DNA of 6,994 nucleotides from Oscillospiraceae bacterium (GTDB lineage: Bacteria; Bacillota_A; Clostridia; Oscillospirales; Oscillospiraceae): the NCBI GenBank assembly GCA_017550765.1, contig JAFZOC010000277.1:1-6994 (forward strand). The letters are read 5' to 3'. Positions 1 through 5,185 of this stretch are shown here, piece after piece (positions within the stretch are counted from its first letter, which is position 1; every line of letters starts with the position of its first letter). A program made the position numbers and the translations under genes. The notes under the pieces are model-generated. The model was not told the DNA's origin and made no database searches. It saw only the letters and a list, made by a program, of their open reading frames with translations.

Positions 1-71
1 GAGATCTGGTCGCAGATCTTATCGGGATGTCCCTCGGTCACAGACTCGGACGTGAAGAAAAAGTGGCTCAT
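1..71 (-). CDS. metK: S-adenosylmethionine synthetase, N-terminal fragment
   Basis: This is the start of methionine adenosyltransferase, the cytosolic enzyme that makes S-adenosylmethionine from methionine and ATP. The 23 visible residues begin MSHFFFTSESVTEGHPDKICDQ. They include the invariant N-terminal segment SESVTEGHPDKICDQ, which carries the substrate-binding glutamate and histidine of the MetK family. The ATG at 71-69 is preceded by AAGGAG (84-79 on the minus strand) at a normal distance, which fixes the start. The rest of the roughly 390-residue protein lies beyond the left edge of the window, so its integrity cannot be judged. The gene sits behind a SAM-I riboswitch and terminator, so SAM, its own product, should shut off its transcription. 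The identification is firm because both the protein motif and the regulatory leader point to metK. Confidence 0.95.
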   Translation of the reverse strand, partial: MSHFFFTSESVTEGHPDKICDQI

Positions 72-118
72 ATTCGTTCTCCTTTTGGATCATATTTTAC
101 TGGACATGCAGGAGCGTG

Positions 119-152
119 AAAAAACGCGCGCTGTCGTCCGACAGTGCGCGCC
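119..152 (-). terminator. Riboswitch-controlled intrinsic terminator of the metK leader
   Basis: On the minus strand a GC-rich stem (about 152-125) is built from GCGCGC-A-CTGTCG and CGACAG-CGCGCG around a GA loop. It has one A/C mismatch and is followed at once by six Ts (124-119). It lies just after the 3' strand of the S-box P1 helix and about 48 bases before the metK start codon, which is where the expression platform of an attenuating riboswitch belongs. I did not work out the competing antiterminator pairing. Confidence 0.9.
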
Positions 153-167
153 AAAACGCCTTTGAAA

Positions 168-262
168 GCCTCATCTTTCGTCTCACCGCCGGATTTGGCA
201 CCTTGAGTCTCCTCAGGTTGCCGGGCTTCACAGGGCCGTTCCCTCCACCGCTCTTGATAAGG
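168..262 (-). promoter_or_regulatory. SAM-I (S-box) riboswitch aptamer upstream of metK
   Basis: Read on the minus strand, this stretch carries the conserved S-box core in order. The P1 5' strand CCTTATC (262-256) runs into AAGAGCGGTGGAGGG. Then come GAAGCCCGGCAACC, AAGGTGCCAAATCC and GAAAGATGAGG, whose end is the P1 3' strand (175-169) and pairs back to the first strand. These segments form the kink-turn, the P2/P4 pseudoknot region and the SAM pocket in the known S-box fold. An intrinsic terminator follows directly and then metK. The expected behaviour, from the established S-box mechanism, is that SAM stabilises P1, the terminator forms and metK transcription stops. All conserved blocks are present and no degeneration is apparent. 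Confidence 0.96.
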
Positions 263-279
263 TGTTCAGTTGTGGACTG

Positions 280-308
280 AGCATAACAGGCTTCCCGGCA
301 TTTGTCAA
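280..308 (-). promoter_or_regulatory. metK promoter (sigma-A type)
   Basis: On the minus strand a perfect -35 TTGACA (308-303) is followed, after 17 bases, by a -10 TATGCT (285-280; four of six consensus bases). Transcription would start near 273, ten or so bases before the S-box P1 helix, giving a leader of about 200 bases. The region further upstream (around 328-343 on this strand) is A-rich and could act as an UP element. Confidence 0.8.
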
Positions 309-367
309 GGAGAATGATCGTCTCCCGTCTTTTTTTCTCCGCTCGGTCTTTTTCTGTCCAGACCCTC

Positions 368-396
368 TTGACATGTGCGTATATACTGTGTATATT
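368..396 (+). promoter_or_regulatory. Promoter of the gntR-ABC operon (sigma-A type)
   Basis: A perfect -35 TTGACA (368-373) and a -10 TATATT (391-396; five of six) are separated by exactly 17 bases. Transcription should start around 402-404, leaving a leader of only about 24 bases with GAGGG (416-420) six bases before the ATG at 427. The promoter is divergent from that of metK; the two -35 boxes are 59 bases apart. Confidence 0.85.
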
Positions 397-407
397 GTAC
401 ATATACA
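379..407 (+). promoter_or_regulatory. Candidate operator for the YtrA-type GntR repressor
   Basis: A perfect inverted repeat TGTATAT (389-395) / ATATACA (401-407) with a five-base centre TGTAC covers the -10 box and the start point. Just upstream, GTATATAC (379-386) is a second perfect palindrome in the -35/-10 spacer. GntR-family dimers bind such symmetric AT-rich sites, and YtrA-type regulators commonly repress their own operon. The palindromes are seen directly; the assignment to the adjacent regulator is inference. Confidence 0.7.
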
Positions 408-426
408 GAAAACACGAGGGATCGAT

Positions 427-804
427 ATGACCATCCGCATCGACAACAAGAGCGGCCAGCCCATCTACGAGCAGATCGTCTCCCAGATCCGCAGCCAGAT
501 CCTCTCCGGCGCTTTGCCGGAGGACGAGCCGCTGCCCTCTCTGCGGGACCTGGCCCGGGACCTGCGCATCAGCGTGATCACCACCAAGCGGGCCTATGAG
601 GAGCTGGAGGCGGCGGGGCTGGTGTACACGGTGCCGGGCAAGGGCAGCTTCGTGGCGGCACGGAACATGGAGCTGCTGCGGGAAGAGCATCTGCGCCGGA
701 TCGAAGAGCATCTGGCCGCGGCGCTGGAGCTGGCCCGTCAGGCGGGCCTGGACCGGGCCGCGCTGCAGGAGATGCTGGATGCATTGGAGGAGGAAGAGCC
801 ATGA
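427..804 (+). CDS. GntR family transcriptional regulator, YtrA subfamily
   Basis: This is a 125-residue DNA-binding repressor of the small YtrA type. The N-terminal winged helix-turn-helix (residues about 8-76) begins with the typical QPIYEQIVSQIRSQILSG. Its recognition part is LPSLRDLARDLRISVITTKRAYEELE (36-61), and its wing is GLVYTVPGKGSFV (64-76). The remaining 49 residues form a short charged helical tail suited to dimerisation. There is no large ligand-binding domain, which is what separates YtrA from the FadR and HutC branches. The ATG at 427 is chosen because GAGGG lies six bases upstream and the family domain starts at once; an in-frame ATG at 262 would place the promoter inside the gene. 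The stop overlaps the next start as ATGA, so it is the first gene of an operon with the ABC genes it probably represses. The inducing signal is unknown. Confidence 0.93.
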   Translation: MTIRIDNKSGQPIYEQIVSQIRSQILSGALPEDEPLPSLRDLARDLRISVITTKRAYEELEAAGLVYTVPGKGSFVAARNMELLREEHLRRIEEHLAAALELARQAGLDRAALQEMLDALEEEEP

Positions 805-1628
805 ACGCGATCGAACTGCGCGGCCTGGAGAAGCACTATCCGGGCTTCGACCTGAAGCTCGACCTGACGCTGCCCCAGGGCTGCATCCTGGGCCTGGTGG
901 GCGAGAACGGCGCCGGCAAGAGCACCACCATCCGCATGCTCCTGGGCATGACGCGCCCCGACGCCGGCAGCGTCCGGGTGCTGGGCAAGGAGTCGGCGGA
1001 CAAGGAGGAGATCGGAGTCGTGCTGGATGAGCCGGCTTTCCCCGAGTGTCTCACCCCCCGGCAGCTGGGCCGGGTCCTGGCCGGGATCTACCGCAGCTGG
1101 GACCAGGCCTTCTACGACGGCTATCTGCTCGCGCTCTCTCTACCTCCGGACAAGAAGTTCAAGGACTTCTCCCGGGGCATGAAGATGAAGCTGTCCATCG
1201 CGGTCGCCCTGTCCCACCATCCCCGGCTCCTGGTGCTGGACGAGCCCACCTCCGGGCTGGACCCCCTGGTGCGGGACGAGGTGGTGGAGATCTTTTCGGA
1301 CTTCGCCCGGGACGCGGGGCGTTCGGTGCTGATCTCGTCCCACATCGTCAGCGACCTGGAGAAGCTCTGCGACTATGTGGCCTTCCTGCACAAGGGCCGG
1401 CTCCTGCTCTGCGAGGAGAAGGACGCCCTGCGGGAGCGCTACGCCCTGGCCCGCCTGTCCCGGGAGGCCTTCGAGGCGCTGGGCCCCGGCGTCGCGATCG
1501 GCAGCCGCCGGGACCCCTACGGCGTCTCGGCCATCCTCCGGCGGGAGGCGGCCCCGGCGGGGACGCCTCTGGAGCCGGTGAGCATCGAGGACCTGTTCAT
1601 CCTGATGGTAAAGGAGGAAGAGAAATGA
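801..1628 (+). CDS. ABC transporter ATP-binding protein, YtrB/BcrA-like
   Basis: This 275-residue nucleotide-binding subunit energises the membrane protein encoded next to it. Visible motifs in order are Walker A GENGAGKST (34-42), a non-canonical ABC signature FSRGMKMKL (123-131), Walker B LLVLDEP (143-149) followed by the D-loop SGLD, and the H-loop histidine in SSHIVSD (H181). The usual Q-loop glutamine is not obvious: the matching strand reads IGVVLDEPAF (71-80). That and the FSRGM signature are usual for the YtrB-like branch found with YtrA regulators. About 70 residues beyond the core form a C-terminal extension ending in a Glu/Lys-rich tail. The start codon overlaps the regulator's stop (ATGA at 801-804) and the stop overlaps the permease start, indicating translational coupling. 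Related systems export peptides or respond to cell-envelope antibiotics, but nothing here reveals the substrate. Confidence 0.94.
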   Translation: MNAIELRGLEKHYPGFDLKLDLTLPQGCILGLVGENGAGKSTTIRMLLGMTRPDAGSVRVLGKESADKEEIGVVLDEPAFPECLTPRQLGRVLAGIYRSWDQAFYDGYLLALSLPPDKKFKDFSRGMKMKLSIAVALSHHPRLLVLDEPTSGLDPLVRDEVVEIFSDFARDAGRSVLISSHIVSDLEKLCDYVAFLHKGRLLLCEEKDALRERYALARLSREAFEALGPGVAIGSRRDPYGVSAILRREAAPAGTPLEPVSIEDLFILMVKEEEK

Positions 1629-2239
1629 TCGGACTGCTGCGCAAAGACCTGATCATGATCTGGGCCTACTGCCGGATGTTCCTGCTGATGGTCGCCATCT
1701 TCCTGGCGGTGAGCTGTTTCTCGCAGGAGGAGAACAGCTTTTTTACGATCTACCCCATGATCATCGGCATGATCATCCCCGTGAGCCTCATCAGCATCGA
1801 CGAGCGCTCCAAGTGGAACGTCGCCTGTGACGCGATGCCCGTCAGCCGGGCCAAGTTCGTCTCCTCCAAGTATCTGCTGACGCTGCTGTCGGTGCTGACA
1901 GTCGGGGCGCTCTCCATGCTGGCCCAGGCGGTCCGCATGAGCCGGACGGGCTCGCCCGCGTCCCTCTGGGACCTGCCGGGGCTGCTGTTGCCCATCGGGC
2001 TGATGGGTCCGGGGCTGCTGCTGCCGGTGATCTTCTGGCTGGGCGTGGAGAAGGGCCGGATCTTCTACTTCGCGCTGGTGGGCCTGGTGTGCGTGGCCTG
2101 CGTGACGCTGGGCAACGTGGATCTGGCGGCGGCCGGCTCCGGCGAGCTGCCGGGGGGCCTGATCGTGCTGGCCAGTGTGGTGCTCTTCGCCCTGTCCTGG
2201 GCCCTGTCCGTCTTCCTCTACCGCCGGCGGGAGCTCTGA
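1625..2239 (+). CDS. ABC-2 type transporter permease (ABC2_membrane_5-like)
   Basis: This 204-residue integral membrane protein is the permease partner of the preceding ATPase. I see about six hydrophobic segments, at residues roughly 17-32, 40-57, 83-103, 119-139, 146-164 and 178-198. A positively charged end (YRRREL) suggests a cytoplasmic C-terminus. The cytoplasmic loop DERSKWNVACDAMPVSRAKFVSSKYLL (59-85) has the small-residue/P-x-SR-x-x-x-V-x-SKY pattern typical of PF13346 permeases that pair with YtrB-type ATPases. The start ATG overlaps the ATPase stop (ATGA at 1625-1628) and GGAGGAAGAG lies just upstream. With one ATPase and one short permease, the transporter would need two copies of each. 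It is the last gene of the operon. The family is recognised from pattern and context; the substrate is unknown. Confidence 0.88.
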   Translation: MIGLLRKDLIMIWAYCRMFLLMVAIFLAVSCFSQEENSFFTIYPMIIGMIIPVSLISIDERSKWNVACDAMPVSRAKFVSSKYLLTLLSVLTVGALSMLAQAVRMSRTGSPASLWDLPGLLLPIGLMGPGLLLPVIFWLGVEKGRIFYFALVGLVCVACVTLGNVDLAAAGSGELPGGLIVLASVVLFALSWALSVFLYRRREL

Positions 2240-2247
2240 GCGGCGCG

Positions 2248-2301
2248 GTCGGCGCGCATCGCGCCCCGGCACGGCCTGCCATAGCCGACAGGACGCTTTT
2301 T
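2248..2301 (+). terminator. Possible weak terminator after the ABC operon
   Basis: GTCGGC (2248-2253) can pair with GCCGAC (2284-2289). An alternative inner hairpin, GGCGCG-CAT-CGCGCC (2251-2265), competes with it. A TTTTT run follows at 2297-2301, seven bases past the outer stem. The stem-to-T spacing is poor for an intrinsic terminator, so this is tentative. Confidence 0.3.
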
Positions 2302-2313
2302 ATCCGTCTATCC

Positions 2314-2342
2314 TTGACAGGGTCCAGCTGCGATGTTATTAT
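2314..2342 (+). promoter_or_regulatory. Promoter of the plus-strand YbjN-like gene
   Basis: A perfect -35 TTGACA (2314-2319), a 17-base spacer and a -10 TATTAT (2337-2342; five of six) make a strong housekeeping promoter. The expected start is near 2349, followed by a short leader and a strong AAAAGGAGGA Shine-Dalgarno (2371-2380) six bases before the ATG at 2387. Both elements are near consensus, suggesting high expression of this small protein. Confidence 0.88.
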
Positions 2343-2386
2343 GATAGTTGCGATAGCATTCGAGCAACAGAAAAGGAGGAACGATC

Positions 2387-2797
2387 ATGGCTATCTACAA
2401 GCAGCTGTATCTGGCTTACATGGATCAGAAGGGCATCCGCTACACCGACAGAGACGACCGCACGGTCCGCGTCGTCTACACCGGTGACAACCTCAAGTCC
2501 ATCCCCGTCTATGTGTTCTTCGACAAGGACGGCGAGGGCCTGGTCACCTTGCGTTGCTGGGACATCGCCAAGATCCCCGAGAGCAAGAAGACCGCCGCCA
2601 TCCTGGCCTGCAACGAGCTGAACAACAAGTACCGCTGGGTCAAGTTCTATGTGGACAGCGACAACGACGTCTGCGCCCAGATCGACGCCTACATCGACGA
2701 GGAGACCTGCGGCTACGAATGCGCCAGTCTGGTCAACCGCGTCGTCAACATCGTGGACGAGGGCTACCCCGTCTTCATGCGCGTCCTGTGGGCCTGA
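2387..2797 (+). CDS. YbjN domain-containing protein
   Basis: This is a 136-residue soluble protein with no signal peptide or membrane segment. Its layout is an N-terminal helix (about 3-16), then a beta-rich half (28-60), then a helix leading into LNNKYRWVKFYVDSDNDVCAQID (78-100) and a last helix ending in VDEGYPVFMRVLWA. The LN-x-KY-x-x-VKF-x-x-D-x-D-x-x-V-x-AQ pattern is the hallmark of YbjN proteins (PF10722). That family adopts a type III secretion chaperone-like fold and is called a putative sensory transduction regulator, though its molecular role is unsettled. The gene has its own near-consensus promoter and Shine-Dalgarno and a strong terminator, so it is probably monocistronic and well expressed. 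A related protein is encoded convergently just downstream. Cysteines at 57, 75, 96, 108 and 112 are unusually many for its size. Family call good; function unknown. Confidence 0.85.
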   Translation: MAIYKQLYLAYMDQKGIRYTDRDDRTVRVVYTGDNLKSIPVYVFFDKDGEGLVTLRCWDIAKIPESKKTAAILACNELNNKYRWVKFYVDSDNDVCAQIDAYIDEETCGYECASLVNRVVNIVDEGYPVFMRVLWA

Positions 2798-2826
2798 TCC
2801 CTTCGGAGATCGCCGAAGATAAGCAG

Positions 2827-2854
2827 AAAAAGAGCGCCGACGGCGCTCTTTTTT
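2827..2854. terminator. Bidirectional intrinsic terminator between the convergent YbjN genes
   Basis: A perfect eight-base stem AGAGCGCC (2831-2838) / GGCGCTCT (2842-2849) with loop GAC is flanked by AAAA (2827-2830) and TTTTT (2850-2854). It therefore has a T-tract on either strand and can stop transcripts of both convergent genes. A smaller hairpin, CTTCGG/CCGAAG (2801-2818), sits directly after the plus-strand stop codon. Confidence 0.92.
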
Positions 2855-2895
2855 GCGTGTGCGGGCGTTTTCGGAGGCGGAAGGGCCCTGGCCTG

Positions 2896-3321
2896 TCAGC
2901 GCCAGATCCCCTGCATGAACTCCGGATAGGAGTCGTCGACGATCTTGGCAAAGCGCAGCGCGATCTCCACGGCCACGGGGCCCACCTGCGCGTCGGCCAG
3001 ACGCAGGGGGAAGTCGAACTGGGCGCTGACGCCGCCGTCCTTTTCGTCCATGGTGAACTTGACGTACTTGTACTTCCGGTTCATCGCGTTCAGCAGACGG
3101 AAGCCGCGCTCTCTGGCGCCTTCGGGGAACTTCACGAAATCCTCCGACAGGACCTTGACGTCGTTGTCATTGTCCGTGGAGATGAAGCGCAGCGTCACGC
3201 TGCAGTTCTTCCCGTTGAAGCCGGCTTCCAGGAAAGAGAAGTTCTGCAGTTCGCGGGTGGCGAACTTCAGGCCGTTGTTCCTGAACTCGGTCGCGATCAG
3301 GTTCGTTGCTTTGTAGATCAT
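2896..3321 (-). CDS. YbjN domain-containing protein, paralogue of the convergent gene
   Basis: This is a 141-residue cytosolic protein without signal or membrane segments. Its C-terminal half contains LNAMNRKYKYVKFTMDEKDGGVSAQFDFP (77-105), which lines up with the same segment in the protein encoded at 2387-2797. Both proteins end in an acidic helix followed by YP-x-FM-x-x-(L/I)W (here DDSYPEFMQGIWR). The N-terminal half is more diverged and includes SVTLRFISTDNDNDVKV (41-57). The pair therefore looks like an old duplication within the YbjN/type III chaperone-like family, now oriented tail to tail. The ATG at 3321 follows AAGGAGG (3335-3329) at seven bases. A promoter lies about 120 bases upstream. 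Its biochemical role is unknown; a partner-binding or chaperone-like role is only an inference from the fold family. Confidence 0.82.
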   Translation of the reverse strand: MIYKATNLIATEFRNNGLKFATRELQNFSFLEAGFNGKNCSVTLRFISTDNDNDVKVLSEDFVKFPEGARERGFRLLNAMNRKYKYVKFTMDEKDGGVSAQFDFPLRLADAQVGPVAVEIALRFAKIVDDSYPEFMQGIWR

Positions 3322-3437
3322 GGGTGGTCCTCCTTTTTTGTGTTATCGTGCCGTATCGCAGCCGCTCCGCGTCGTCCTGTCCGCCGCGGAACGGCTCGGC
3401 GGAACGCTTTGCGACGTTTCGCCGTCTTCTGCTCTTT

Positions 3438-3466
3438 ATCGTAGCACATCCCTGAACAAAGCGCAA
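3438..3466 (-). promoter_or_regulatory. Probable promoter of the minus-strand YbjN-like gene
   Basis: On the minus strand a -35-like TTGCGC (3466-3461) and a -10-like TACGAT (3443-3438; four of six) are 17 bases apart, with the GTGC stretch before the -10 often seen in clostridial promoters. Transcription would start near 3431, giving a leader of about 110 bases. That leader can form a GC-rich hairpin from CCGCCG/CGGCGG arms (about 3380-3405). The match is moderate. Confidence 0.55.
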
Positions 3467-3531
3467 GCGCGATCTTTCTTTTTTCTGCGCTCCCGTCGCT
3501 CTACGCGGCATCCCGGGCGGCGGCGCGCAGC

Positions 3532-3957
3532 CTATCTCCCCAGCATGCTCAGGGTGATCTCGTCCGGCGAGCCGCGAAAGTACTTCTGCAGGACCTGCTC
3601 GAACACGGAGCCCTGCTCGCTGACCGCGGCGAAGAGGGTCATGCTGGAGCGCAGTTTCATCTCGTCCGGCCAGCCGAAGACCGCGTAGGCGTCGTTGCCG
3701 GGCAGCTCCAGCAGCGCCCGGCAGATCCGGACCAGGCTCCCGCCCAGATAGGGGTCGGCCAGGAAGGCCCGGGCCTCCGCCTCGTCCCGGATGCCGTAGT
3801 ACATGGCCGTGCTGCTGTGGCCCAGTCCCCGCAGCTGGGGGAAGATATACCACATCCAGTGGCTGCGCTTGCGCCCGCTCTCGATCTCCCGCAGCGCGTC
3901 GGGGAAGGATCCCCTATGCGCCGGGAGGAAGCGCTCGAGCCCATCGTTTTCGCTCAT
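3532..3957 (-). CDS. DUF1810 domain-containing protein
   Basis: This 141-residue soluble protein belongs to the DUF1810 (COG5579) family. Diagnostic segments are ALREIESGRKRSHWMWYIFPQLRGLG (21-46), a middle helix with EARAFLADPYLGGSLV (61-76), and the C-terminal AVFGWPDEMKLRSSMTLF (92-109). The GRKRSHWMWYIFPQ block is rich in basic and aromatic residues and is the most conserved part of the family, suggesting a binding or catalytic surface. Length is normal for the family and both ends look intact. The ATG at 3957 has AAGGAG (3970-3965) at seven bases. I see no good promoter in the short gap to the terminator at 4008-4047, so it may be fed by readthrough or a weak promoter. No strong terminator follows before the next promoter. 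The family has no firmly established function, and its neighbours do not suggest one. Confidence 0.88.
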   Translation of the reverse strand: MSENDGLERFLPAHRGSFPDALREIESGRKRSHWMWYIFPQLRGLGHSSTAMYYGIRDEAEARAFLADPYLGGSLVRICRALLELPGNDAYAVFGWPDEMKLRSSMTLFAAVSEQGSVFEQVLQKYFRGSPDEITLSMLGR

Positions 3958-4007
3958 CGTAACGCTCCTTTCTCTGTCCGCAGGGCCCTGTCAGGCCCGC
4001 GGCGTCC

Positions 4008-4047
4008 AAAGAGAGCCGGGAGGCCCGCAGGCCTCCCGGCTCTCTTT
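4008..4047 (-). terminator. Strong terminator after the ornithine cyclodeaminase-like gene
   Basis: A perfect 18-base stem (4008-4025 paired with 4030-4047) encloses a four-base loop and begins at the base directly after the stop codon of the minus-strand gene. The A/T pairs at the stem base act as the T-tract; it is only TTT on the minus strand and TTTT on the plus strand. The long GC-rich stem should still stop transcription well and separates the catabolic cluster from the DUF1810 gene. Confidence 0.85.
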
Positions 4048-5145
4048 TCACATGAGGCCCAGACCGTGGGCCACGTTGCGGATGAAGTCCTGGACGTTGG
4101 TGACCATGGTGGTGGCGGAGAGGCTGCCACGGTCCAGGAGCTTGTTGACCACGAACTCGTCCGCGTCCACGCAGTAGAGGTACACGGGGCGGATGCTGCC
4201 GTCGTCGAGGACCCGGAAAGAGGGGGTCATGTTGCCGGTGGCGATGGTGTGCAGCATGGTGGCCAGGCAGATGACCGTGGTGGACTTCTTCACGATCTGA
4301 CGCATGGCGGCGGCGGCCTTGTACACGTCGCCGATGACCTCGGGCAGGGGGCCGTCGTCCCGAATGGAGCCGGCCAGCACGAAGGGCACGTTCTGCTTCA
4401 CCACGCTGTACATGATGCCGTTGTCAATGTGGTACTCGTCCACGAACCTGGCAATGGAGCCGCAGCGGCGGACCTTGTTGAGGGTGTCCAGGTGGTTGTA
4501 GTGGCCGTTGGGCATGGACTGCTGGGTGTAGATGTCCTGGCCCAGGGCGGTGTGCAGCAGCGCGCCCTCCAGGTCGTGGGTGGCCAGGGCGTTGCCCGCC
4601 AGCAGGCCGTGGGCGTAGCCGTTCTCCACCAGCAGCTGCATGGCCTTGCGGGCGTCGGCGTCGAAAGCGAAGGCGGGGCCCATGACCCAGACGATGTTGC
4701 CGTGCTCCCGCTCGTAGCGCAGCAGCTCCACCAAGTTGTCATAGTCCTTGGTGTAGGAGGTCTCGCGGCTGCGGCCGGTACGGAAGACGAAGCGGTCCTC
4801 CAGCTCGACGCCGGGCTCCTGGAAGCCGGTGCTGTGCATGTAGATGCCCACCTCGCCGTTCTCGGTGCGGCCCAGCAGCACCCGGTCGCCCTTGCGGAGG
4901 TTCCGGGCCTCCACCACGTCCAGCCGCCCGTCGGGCCGCCAGACCACGCAGGAGTCCATCCGGCTCTCGGGGGCCAGGGCCCACTCGCCGTCCAGCTTGA
5001 AATACTCGGGATACATGGAGGTGCTGTGGTAGCCCTCGGGGGCTACGCCGTCCGCCTCACACAGCGCCCAGGCTGCGTTCGGGGCGTTCTGGAAGCGCTC
5101 CTCGGTGAAGTCGGGAGCATGATAGGCGGGGAACTGGAAGGCCAT
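4048..5145 (-). CDS. Ornithine cyclodeaminase-like enzyme of the LOR/SDH (TIGR00300) type
   Basis: This 365-residue protein matches the archaeal and cyanobacterial ornithine cyclodeaminase family (C-terminal part of AgrE/ArgZ; methanogen LOR/SDH proteins). That family turns ornithine into proline and ammonia with bound NAD and is unrelated to the classical mu-crystallin-type enzyme. The N-terminal part (about 45-112) has the beta-rich segment ESRMDSCVVW...RKGDRVLLGRTENGEVGIYM. A Rossmann-like core follows: VMGPAF (154-159), LLAGNALATHDLE (181-193), GHYNHLDTLNKVRRCGSI (214-231), VLAGSIRDDGPLPEV (256-270), TMLHTIATGN (296-305) and DRGS (338-341). It lacks the N-terminal arginine dihydrolase domain of AgrE, so it would act on ornithine made elsewhere. 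The ATG at 5145 follows AAAGGA. No clear promoter was seen in the 196-base gap upstream, so co-transcription with the CoA-transferase is likely. Family confidence is good; substrate is inferred. Confidence 0.78.
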   Translation of the reverse strand: MAFQFPAYHAPDFTEERFQNAPNAAWALCEADGVAPEGYHSTSMYPEYFKLDGEWALAPESRMDSCVVWRPDGRLDVVEARNLRKGDRVLLGRTENGEVGIYMHSTGFQEPGVELEDRFVFRTGRSRETSYTKDYDNLVELLRYEREHGNIVWVMGPAFAFDADARKAMQLLVENGYAHGLLAGNALATHDLEGALLHTALGQDIYTQQSMPNGHYNHLDTLNKVRRCGSIARFVDEYHIDNGIMYSVVKQNVPFVLAGSIRDDGPLPEVIGDVYKAAAAMRQIVKKSTTVICLATMLHTIATGNMTPSFRVLDDGSIRPVYLYCVDADEFVVNKLLDRGSLSATTMVTNVQDFIRNVAHGLGLM

Positions 5146-5185
5146 AAAGATCGATCCTTTCTCTGCAAAAGCAGAACATCTTGTA

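Noticed and set aside
262..426. N-terminal extension of the GntR regulator from the ATG at 262
   Set aside because: It would translate through the operon's own promoter and operator and the divergent metK promoter. The GntR domain begins at the ATG at 427 with a good ribosome site.
97..711. Minus-strand open frame of 204 codons upstream of metK
   Set aside because: It runs through the terminator, the riboswitch and both promoters, and then the complement of the gntR gene. The apparent protein is the translation of structured RNA.
2554..3444. Plus-strand 296-codon open frame across the convergent YbjN genes
   Set aside because: It reads a second frame of one gene, through the terminator and then the antisense of the other. 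The composition is that of a shadow frame.
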